DNA from: Candidatus Cloacimonas sp. 4484_140
Lineage (GTDB): Bacteria > Cloacimonadota > Cloacimonadia > JGIOTU-2
Reading direction: 5' to 3'
NCBI GenBank assembly: GCA_002049945.1
Contig: MVCT01000094.1
Location: forward strand, 1 to 5,505
DNA length: 5,505 nucleotides
Part shown: positions 1-5,505 of the stretch, piece after piece
Layout of the letters: each line of letters opens with the position of its first letter
Numbering within the stretch: position 1 is the stretch's first letter
Translations under genes and position numbers: made by a program
The notes under the pieces: generated by a model
Told to the model about the DNA's origin: nothing
Database searches by the model: none
What the model saw: only the letters and a program-made list of their open reading frames with translations

Positions 1-1008
1 AAATGGAGCAGGTTTTTCAGCGAGGACCCGGCATTCTGGGATGTGGTTTTCTATTTTCTCTGCAGGATCCCCTACATTATGGTGCTCTCATCTCCTGTAG
101 CGATTCTTCTTGCAGGACTCTTCCTTATGCAATACATGGGCAAACACAACGAAACAGTGGCAATTCGCAGCGCGGGCATAAGCATAAAAAGGATGTCCGT
201 TCCGCTTTTTGCGTTTGGATTTCTTGTTACAATACTTTTATTTGTTTTCGGTGATACGGTCATGCCGTGGGCAGAAGATACGCGTGTGTACATCGAAAGA
301 GTAAAGATAAAAAAACGTAACAAAGCCGACATTCGTGTCCGGTCTGACATCCAATATAAGGATAATAAGAACCGACTGTACTATATCGGTTTTCTCGACG
401 GTTATAAAAATAAGATTAAGAATATCGACATCTCTATCTTTAATAATGACAGTCATATTGTGAAAAAGATACATGCGGAACACGGTATCTGGAACGCAGA
501 AACAAAGCAAGATGATCAGGAAATGAAGCTTACTTTTTATAATGGATACATTCGTGAATTCGAGGATAATAAATTAGTTGCATACACTAATTTTGAGGAA
601 CAGCATTTTGATGATATTCATATACAGCCGGAAGATCTGGTGAAGAGCACAAAAAAGGCAGATGAGATGACTGTCTTTGAGTTGCGCGACTATATTGAAC
701 GCTTACGGAGAATTGGGGAAAAGCACCAAAAAGAGCTGGTGGAAATGAATCTGAAGATAGCATATCCTTTTGTGAATATGATCATGATCCTGTTCTGTAT
801 TCCCCTTTCCACGCTTTCAAAAAGAGGAAAATCCCGGGGATTCGGCTTTGTGATCGCTATTGCAATCTGTTTCCTATACATTTCAGTTGTCAGACTCGGA
901 CAGAGTCTCGGTTATAATGAATTGCTCTCACCCGTGATGGCTGCATGGTTTGCAAATATCATTTTCTGTGCACTCGGGCTGATTGGACTTTTCAGAACTT
1001 CTACATAA
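1..1008 (+). CDS. LptF/LptG-family LPS export permease, 5' end cut by window
   Basis: This is an inner-membrane permease subunit of the Lpt ABC exporter, which extracts lipopolysaccharide from the inner membrane and passes it to the periplasmic bridge. The frame is open from base 1 and gives 335 codons before TAA at 1006-1008. Family members are usually about 360 residues, so only the N-terminal start and first membrane segment are missing. Numbering from base 1, one sees a hydrophobic segment around 18-46, the family-typical stretch with G-x-x-x-E and A-x-R-x-x-G-I-S around 49-64, another membrane segment around 70-83, a soluble charged beta-rich region around 85-235 (the periplasmic jellyroll), and then three C-terminal membrane segments. 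The E248-K252-P256 pattern before the fourth helix and P311-x-x-A-A-W-x-x-N before the last are typical of the family. A GTG at 43 is in frame but lies inside the gene. I cannot decide between LptF and LptG. The next gene follows after 6 bases. Confidence 0.9.
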   Translation, partial: KWSRFFSEDPAFWDVVFYFLCRIPYIMVLSSPVAILLAGLFLMQYMGKHNETVAIRSAGISIKRMSVPLFAFGFLVTILLFVFGDTVMPWAEDTRVYIERVKIKKRNKADIRVRSDIQYKDNKNRLYYIGFLDGYKNKIKNIDISIFNNDSHIVKKIHAEHGIWNAETKQDDQEMKLTFYNGYIREFEDNKLVAYTNFEEQHFDDIHIQPEDLVKSTKKADEMTVFELRDYIERLRRIGEKHQKELVEMNLKIAYPFVNMIMILFCIPLSTLSKRGKSRGFGFVIAIAICFLYISVVRLGQSLGYNELLSPVMAAWFANIIFCALGLIGLFRTST

Positions 1009-1014
1009 CAAATC

Positions 1015-4000
1015 ATGAAATTCATAGCTGATTTCCATATTCACTCGCATTTTTCCATTGCCACAAGCAAAAATCTCATTCCCGAAGAACTCGACAAATG
1101 GGCGCAAAAAAAAGGCATTACTGTTGTGGGAACCGGAGATTTTTCTCATCCTGGATGGCTTCAGGAGCTTAAAGAAAAACTCGAGCCAAAAGAACCCGGT
1201 CTTTTCACACTTAAAAAAGAATTTCAAAAATACAATTCTCATAATCAGACACACTTCATTCTTACTGCTGAGATCAGTAATATCTACAAAAAAAACGGTA
1301 AGGTTCGCAAGGTGCATAACGTGCTTTTTGCACCTGATTTCGAAACTGTTGAGAAGATTCAAAACAAGCTCTCGCAAATCGGAAATATCACTTCTGACGG
1401 CAGACCGATCCTCGGTTTGGATTCCCGCGATCTCTTTGAAATAGTACTGGAAACTTCGGACGATGCTTTCCTTATACCTGCGCATATCTGGACACCGTGG
1501 TTTTCTGCACTTGGTTCAAAATCCGGATTTGACACAATTGAAGAATGTTACGGAGACCTTGCCGAACACATTTTCGCAGTCGAGACCGGGCTATCTTCCG
1601 ACCCGCCTATGAACTGGGTATGCTCATTTCTTGATAAGTACACACTCATTTCGAACTCTGATGCCCACTCACCCTCAAAACTTGGGCGTGAAGCAAATCT
1701 TTTTGATACAGAACTGAGCTATCATGAAATCCGTGATGCAATGAAATCCGGTAATGATAAGCAATTTTTAGGGACAGTCGAATTCTTTCCTCAAGAAGGT
1801 AAATATCATTTTGACGGACACAGAAAATGCGGTATTTGCTGGGATCCTGTTGAAACGCTAAAGCATAAAGGCATCTGCCCTGTTTGCGGGAAAAAGGTTA
1901 CTGTTGGTGTGCTCAACCGCGTTGCCCAGCTTGCAGACAGAACCGATCCAAAAGCAAGACCACATAGACATAATTTTCATTCTCTTATCACATTGGATGA
2001 AATTCTTTCAGAAATTCTCGGTGTAGGCAAAAATTCAAAAAAAGTTGCCCTTGCCTATGAAACGCTACTGCAAAAATTTACTTCCGAATTTGACATTCTC
2101 TTACATACTTCACTTGATGATGTGCAGAACAAAACCAATGAAATCCTTACTGAAGCCATCAGAAGAATGCGAAACGGACAGGTACACATCGAAGAAGGAT
2201 TTGACGGCGAATACGGAAGAATAAGAGTTTTCACAAAGAACGAAATAAAGGATTTGCAAAACCAGGAAGCACTTTTCTCAGATTTTACTGAAGAGAGAAA
2301 AGCCCCACCTCCAAAACCACTTATTAACTTTGACATCGCATCGTTTAAGAAACTTTATACAAAAGAAGAAGAGCCCGAATTTTTTCTCCAAAAGAAAAAA
2401 AAAGTAATAGAGCAAACTCCTTCTGATTTTCTTGAAGAACTCAACGAAAAGCAAAAGCTTGCAGTACAACATTACCCGGGACCGCTGCTCATTTTGGCTG
2501 GACCGGGAACGGGGAAAACGAGAACCCTTACTGCCCGCATTGCTTATCTTATCAAACAGTGCGGTATCAAGCCGGCAAATATTCTTGCTGTGACCTTTAC
2601 CAATAAAGCTGCGGATGAGATGAAAGATCGGCTCGATACAATTTTGGACAACACCTCAAAAGAGGAACTGAATATCTCAACTTTCCATTCTTATGGATAC
2701 TCGATCCTTAAAGAGTATGCATCATATTTCAAGAGGGACTCACAATTCAGCATTCTTGATGATAAAGAAAAGCAGCGTTTTCTTATCGAAAAAGTGGGGT
2801 GTGGTAAGAAAAAAGAAAGGGCACTTTCAGAAGAAATTTCGCATATCAAGCAGCAGGCAATTCCACAATCAAAGATTAGAAAAAAAGCGACAAAAGAGCT
2901 CTTTTTAAAATATGAAAAAGCTCTGCGGCAGTTTAATCTTTTTGATATTGAAGACCTGATATATAAACCAGTCATGCTTTTAAAGAGCGAGCAGAAAATC
3001 CAGAAAAAATATCAGAAAAAAATACAGTTCATTCTTATTGATGAATTTCAGGATATCAATGCTGCGCAGTATCAGCTTATTAAACTGCTCAAACCGGAAA
3101 AGCAGGCAAACATCACAGCTATCGGCGATCCGAATCAGGCGATTTACGGCTTTCGAGGAGCTGATGTTGGTTTTATCAATAAATTCCAGAAGGACTTTTC
3201 TCAGACTACTATCATTTCCTTGCAACAGAGTTACCGCTGTACCAATACAATTTTGAGAGCATCCAATCAGGTTATTGCAGAGCAGGAAATGCTCTCCGGC
3301 TTGCAGGAAGGTGTTAAGATCAATATTTCTTCTCATGCCACAGATAAAAGCGAAGCTGAGTTCATCGCCCGTGAGGTAGAAAAACTTATTGGCGGTGTGC
3401 GATTTTTCTCGATGGACAGTTCTATCACCGATGGAAGCGAGGGCTCGAAAGTGGGCAGTTTGTCCGAAGTCGTTATCCTTTGCCGGCTGAAGGCACAAAT
3501 GCCTACGTTGGAAAAGGCGCTCAATGATCATTCGATCCCCTATCAGAAAGTTACAGAAAATTCCTTGTTTTTTGAAGAGCCGGTGAAATCTGTTCTCGAT
3601 GTGCTGCGTCTTGCACTCAATCCGAGAAATATGTTCCTTATAGATGAACTTATCAAACGGAATATTCTGACCATCCCCGACCTGAACGAACTCAAGACCT
3701 GTCTCATAGAAAAAAACGTGCAGCAAGCACTTGAAATGATAGTTAAAAAATTTTTTAAGGGAAAGATATCCCAGCTTGATGAATCTATAAAGAAATTGAT
3801 GAACTGTGCAGATGGATTTGATGATGATTTCGATGCATTTCTGAATTTTGCAATTCTTGGTTCCGGTGTTGACACAAATGACTTCTCGCTCGAACGAGTT
3901 AATCTACTCACACTTCATTCTGCGAAAGGACTTGAATTTGACTGCGTTTTTATCGCAGGTTGCGAAGATGGCATACTTCCCTACTCAATGCTTGAAAATA

Positions 4001-4233
4001 TAAAATGCGACTCTGAAGAGGAACGCAGGTTGTTCTATGTTGGTATGACCCGTGCAAGGAATCTGCTATATCTGACAAATGCACAAAATCGTTTCCTTTA
4101 TGGAAAAACTTACAATTTATCCCAATCTCCTTATATTAAAGCGATCGAGCAGGAGCTTCTTGAGGAGAAAAAGATAGAATATAAGAAAAAGAAGAAACCC
4201 CCAAGTCCACAATCGCAGCAAGAGCTCTTCTAA
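1015..4233 (+). CDS. EndoQ-type PHP endonuclease fused to UvrD/PcrA-like helicase
   Basis: This is a 1072-residue, two-enzyme fusion. Residues 1-421 match the EndoQ family (PHP domain plus zinc finger), whose studied archaeal and Bacillus members nick DNA 5' of deaminated or abasic sites. Visible metal-ligand candidates are D6-F-H8-I-H10-S-H12, D42 with H45, E86, H101, H157, and D216-A-H218. A zinc finger follows with C272-x2-C275 and C288-x2-C291. After a charged linker (about 422-470), residues 475-1045 form a superfamily 1A helicase: Q480; Walker A A-G-P-G-T-G-K501-T; motif Ia 527-536; T-F-H558; Walker B D676-E-F-Q-D680; motif III G704-D-P-N-Q-x-x-Y-x-F-R-G; motif IV Q738-S-Y-R741; motif V H968-S-A-K-G-L-E; motif VI E-E-R-R-L-F-Y-V-G-M-T-R1013-A. 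All catalytic motifs look intact. The region between motifs IV and V (about 225 residues) is shorter than in E. coli UvrD, suggesting a reduced 2B subdomain. The C-terminus is a lysine-rich tail ending Q-Q-E-L-F, a clamp-binding-like peptide; a similar Q-E-A-L-F occurs at 417-421. The ATG has no clear Shine-Dalgarno, but the protein begins directly with the PHP motif, so the start is secure. Domain calls are certain; coupled base repair is inferred. Confidence 0.95.
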   Translation: MKFIADFHIHSHFSIATSKNLIPEELDKWAQKKGITVVGTGDFSHPGWLQELKEKLEPKEPGLFTLKKEFQKYNSHNQTHFILTAEISNIYKKNGKVRKVHNVLFAPDFETVEKIQNKLSQIGNITSDGRPILGLDSRDLFEIVLETSDDAFLIPAHIWTPWFSALGSKSGFDTIEECYGDLAEHIFAVETGLSSDPPMNWVCSFLDKYTLISNSDAHSPSKLGREANLFDTELSYHEIRDAMKSGNDKQFLGTVEFFPQEGKYHFDGHRKCGICWDPVETLKHKGICPVCGKKVTVGVLNRVAQLADRTDPKARPHRHNFHSLITLDEILSEILGVGKNSKKVALAYETLLQKFTSEFDILLHTSLDDVQNKTNEILTEAIRRMRNGQVHIEEGFDGEYGRIRVFTKNEIKDLQNQEALFSDFTEERKAPPPKPLINFDIASFKKLYTKEEEPEFFLQKKKKVIEQTPSDFLEELNEKQKLAVQHYPGPLLILAGPGTGKTRTLTARIAYLIKQCGIKPANILAVTFTNKAADEMKDRLDTILDNTSKEELNISTFHSYGYSILKEYASYFKRDSQFSILDDKEKQRFLIEKVGCGKKKERALSEEISHIKQQAIPQSKIRKKATKELFLKYEKALRQFNLFDIEDLIYKPVMLLKSEQKIQKKYQKKIQFILIDEFQDINAAQYQLIKLLKPEKQANITAIGDPNQAIYGFRGADVGFINKFQKDFSQTTIISLQQSYRCTNTILRASNQVIAEQEMLSGLQEGVKINISSHATDKSEAEFIAREVEKLIGGVRFFSMDSSITDGSEGSKVGSLSEVVILCRLKAQMPTLEKALNDHSIPYQKVTENSLFFEEPVKSVLDVLRLALNPRNMFLIDELIKRNILTIPDLNELKTCLIEKNVQQALEMIVKKFFKGKISQLDESIKKLMNCADGFDDDFDAFLNFAILGSGVDTNDFSLERVNLLTLHSAKGLEFDCVFIAGCEDGILPYSMLENIKCDSEEERRLFYVGMTRARNLLYLTNAQNRFLYGKTYNLSQSPYIKAIEQELLEEKKIEYKKKKKPPSPQSQQELF
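2395..2403 (+). other. A9 run in the linker between nuclease and helicase domains
   Basis: Nine consecutive adenines, the longest A-run I see in the window, encode lysines in the linker at about residues 461-463. Gain of one A leads to TGA at 2424-2426 and loss of one A leads to TAA at 2405-2407. Either change would end the protein shortly after the EndoQ module. The run is certain; a functional slippage role is speculative. Confidence 0.3.
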
Positions 4234-4236
4234 AAA

Positions 4237-4461
4237 ATGGCTGATCAATCACGTATCATTATTATCAAGTGCGATAAATGCAAAAGTAAAATTTTCAAAT
4301 ATGAAAAAGTAGGACGAGGGCATATTTTACGCTGCTATAAGAAACGAATTCTTGAAGATAACTCAGTTCATGAAGGAAAAATCGTCAAATGTTCATGCGG
4401 AAATAAGATTGGTGTTGACAAAGGAAGGTTCATAAAAATGAATGTAGTACATAATGTATGA
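4237..4461 (+). CDS. small zinc-ribbon-like protein of unknown function
   Basis: I do not recognise a named family for this 74-residue protein. It has C12-x2-C15 near the start, a single C33, and C52-x-C54 near the end, a spacing that could bind one zinc ion in a ribbon fold. There is no signal peptide or membrane segment, so it should be cytosolic. It is rich in lysine and arginine (for example K-V-G-R-G-H-I-L-R-C-Y-K-K-R around 24-37), which would suit nucleic-acid or ribosome contact, but that is inference. It starts only 3 bases after the stop of the nuclease-helicase gene and ends 20 bases before yggS, so it is probably co-translated with them. The cysteine pattern, lack of internal stops and tight placement support a real gene. 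Zinc binding is untested, and a partner role for the nuclease-helicase is only suggested by position. Confidence 0.75.
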   Translation: MADQSRIIIIKCDKCKSKIFKYEKVGRGHILRCYKKRILEDNSVHEGKIVKCSCGNKIGVDKGRFIKMNVVHNV

Positions 4462-4471
4462 TTATAAAATG

Positions 4472-4477
4472 AAAGGA
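4472..4477 (+). promoter_or_regulatory. Shine-Dalgarno site of yggS
   Basis: AAAGGA lies 4 bases before the ATG at 4482. It is one of the clearest ribosome-binding sites in the window and fixes the yggS start. The two genes before it have no comparable site. Confidence 0.65.
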
Positions 4478-4481
4478 TGCA

Positions 4482-5153
4482 ATGGAAACAATAACTGAGA
4501 ATGTGAAACTTTTGCTTTCCGAAGTGCCGGAAGGTGTTGAGATCGTTGCAGCAGCAAAGACAAGAAAAGTTGAAGAAATTCTTGAAGTAATCGATGCAGG
4601 AATATCCAAAATTGGTGAAAATTATGTGCAGGAAGCCGTTGCTGTTCATGAACTCGTAGGTGAAAAAGCGCAGTGGCATTTTATAGGACATCTTCAGAGC
4701 AACAAAGTTGTGCACGTCGTGCCTATCTTTGATATGATCGAGACAGTTGATTCAGCCAAACTCGCTCGAAAGATCGATAAATATGCTAAACTGAACAACA
4801 AAATAATGTCCATTCTTATTGAAGTAAACAGCGGACGTGAACCGCAAAAGAACGGCGTGATGCCCGAGGATGTTGAGCAACTTATAAGAGAAATTGCTCC
4901 TCTCTCACACATAAAACTACTTGGACTTATGACTATGGGACCCTTTACCGGCGATCCTGAAGATGCACGTCCATATTTTGTGGAAACACGTAAAATTTTT
5001 TCTCATATTAGAGATATGAACATTCCAAATGTTGAAATGAAATTCCTTTCCATGGGCATGAGCAATTCCTACAAAATTGCAATAGAAGAAGGGGCAAACA
5101 TCATTCGAGTGGGCACAAAAATATTTGGGGAAAGGATGTGTAAATTTGAGTAA
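4482..5153 (+). CDS. yggS: YggS/PLPBP-family pyridoxal phosphate homeostasis protein
   Basis: This is a cytosolic PLP-binding protein that keeps free pyridoxal 5'-phosphate and amino/keto-acid pools balanced. It has a single TIM-barrel domain like the N-terminal part of alanine racemase but no known catalytic activity. At 223 residues it is full length for the family. K26 in A-A-A-K-T-R is the expected Schiff-base lysine. Further signatures are G45-E-N-Y-V-Q-E-A, W65-H-F-I-G-H-L-Q-S-N-K, G148-L-M-T-M-G-P, S190-M-G-M-S194 and R209-V-G-T-K-I-F-G-E-R, the last two forming the phosphate-binding end of the barrel. The usual aspartate two residues after the S-M-G-M-S motif is a serine here (S196). 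The start is supported by AAAGGA 4 bases upstream. It sits between DNA-repair-type genes rather than beside proC, sepF or a YggT gene, which are its common neighbours in other bacteria. No PLP enzyme is visible nearby to explain the position. Confidence 0.95.
   Translation: METITENVKLLLSEVPEGVEIVAAAKTRKVEEILEVIDAGISKIGENYVQEAVAVHELVGEKAQWHFIGHLQSNKVVHVVPIFDMIETVDSAKLARKIDKYAKLNNKIMSILIEVNSGREPQKNGVMPEDVEQLIREIAPLSHIKLLGLMTMGPFTGDPEDARPYFVETRKIFSHIRDMNIPNVEMKFLSMGMSNSYKIAIEEGANIIRVGTKIFGERMCKFE
5131..5136 (+). promoter_or_regulatory. possible Shine-Dalgarno for a TTG start of umuD at 5146
   Basis: AAAGGA inside the end of yggS lies 9 bases before an in-frame TTG at 5146. Use of this start would make umuD overlap yggS by 8 bases and add 20 residues. 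A second AAAGGA at 5188-5193 lies 12 bases before ATG 5206, so the site does not settle the start. Confidence 0.35.
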
Positions 5154-5205
5154 AAAAGACAGAAACATTCGAACTCTCAAAAAAGGTAAAGGAATCGCAC
5201 AGATA

Positions 5206-5505
5206 ATGAGCTACGAAGAAGGTATAAAACTCGAACTGCCAATGTATAAATCGGAGATCAAGGCCGGATTCCCATCTCCTGCCAGTGATTATATTGAATC
5301 AACTCTCGACCTTAACCAATTTCTCATAAAACATCCTGCAGCAACTTTTTTTGTACGCGTGGAAGGTGATTCAATGATCGATGCAGGGATACACTCGGGA
5401 GATATTCTCATCGTTGACAGAGCAGTTCAAGCCGAAAGACAGAAAATAGTGATCGCGGCAGTAAATGGAGAACTGACTGTGAAAAGAATATGGTATGATG
5501 GAGAC
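5206..5505 (+). CDS. umuD: UmuD-like S24 self-cleaving protein, 3' end cut by window
   Basis: UmuD is the accessory subunit of error-prone polymerase V. RecA-DNA filaments trigger its self-cleavage to UmuD', which joins UmuC for translesion synthesis. The visible 100 codons closely follow E. coli UmuD: A20-G21-F-P-S-P-A-S-D-Y gives the cleavage site (between A20 and G21), then D35-L-N-Q-F-L-I-K-H-P-A-A-T-F, the nucleophile in G54-D-S56-M-I-D, G65-D-I-L-I-V-D, and the general-base lysine in L-T-V-K93-R. These sit four residues earlier than C24/G25, S60 and K97 of E. coli, so the ATG at 5206 gives a normal-length N-terminal arm. The frame is also open upstream to a TTG at 5146 with a good ribosome site, which would give a 40-residue arm. 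About 40 C-terminal residues are expected beyond the edge, and umuC probably follows. I see no LexA-type operator before the gene, so any SOS control would come from further upstream or use an unfamiliar box. Confidence 0.9.
   Translation, partial: MSYEEGIKLELPMYKSEIKAGFPSPASDYIESTLDLNQFLIKHPAATFFVRVEGDSMIDAGIHSGDILIVDRAVQAERQKIVIAAVNGELTVKRIWYDGD

Noticed and set aside
1058..1444. 128-codon open frame on the plus strand in another phase
   Set aside because: It overlaps the PHP domain, whose metal-ligand motifs are in the main frame, and its translation is low-complexity Lys/Ser/Phe.
928..1485. 185-codon open frame on the minus strand
   Set aside because: It spans the end of the Lpt gene and the conserved PHP motifs on the other strand, with an unremarkable Phe-rich translation. 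It is best explained as a shadow.
2422..2480. Possible separate start for the helicase, making two genes
   Set aside because: The frame runs unbroken through the linker with no stop, and I see no good ATG with a ribosome site in the linker, so a fusion is the simpler reading.
2980..3726. 248-codon open frame on the minus strand
   Set aside because: It lies wholly inside the helicase gene, whose motifs III and IV are encoded there on the plus strand; its translation shows no recognisable domain.
4462..4481. Terminator or promoter between the zinc-ribbon gene and yggS
   Set aside because: Only 20 bases of A/T-rich sequence containing the yggS ribosome site; no hairpin or T-tract is seen.
5140..5240. 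LexA operator upstream of umuD
   Set aside because: CGAAC occurs at 5169-5173 but has no GTTCG partner at the Bacillus-type spacing, and there is no CTGT-N8-ACAG. No operator can be supported.

Overview
The window is a stretch of bacterial chromosome with roughly 40% GC (estimated by eye). All recognisable genes lie on the + strand and are packed end to end. An LptF/LptG-type permease points to a diderm (Gram-negative-type) bacterium with an LPS-like outer membrane. The phylum cannot be fixed from the sequence. The gene combination would suit an uncultured or anaerobic lineage, but that is only an impression.

Layout: (1) 1-1008, the 3' part of an LptF/LptG permease gene, cut by the window edge. 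(2) 1015-4233, one long gene encoding an EndoQ-type PHP endonuclease fused to a UvrD/PcrA-type superfamily 1 helicase. (3) 4237-4461, a 74-residue cysteine-containing, zinc-ribbon-like protein of unknown role. (4) 4482-5153, the PLP-homeostasis protein of the YggS/PLPBP family. (5) 5206 (or TTG 5146) to the right edge, the 5' part of umuD, an S24 self-cleaving accessory protein of translesion polymerase V. Intergenic gaps are 6, 3, 20 and at most 52 bases, so the five genes look like one operon. No stretch over 300 bases lacks a gene. I see no terminator, internal promoter, tRNA, rRNA, CRISPR array or mobile element.

The most interesting object is the nuclease-helicase fusion. The nuclease half belongs to a family that nicks DNA 5' of deaminated bases, and the helicase half could unwind from that nick. 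Sliding-clamp-binding-like pentapeptides (Q-x-x-L-F) occur at the end of the nuclease module and at the extreme C-terminus. The longest A-run in the gene (A9) falls in the inter-domain linker, where a slip in either direction would release a nuclease without the helicase. With umuD a little downstream, the operon may join repair of damaged bases to damage tolerance. The zinc-ribbon protein is a possible unknown partner.
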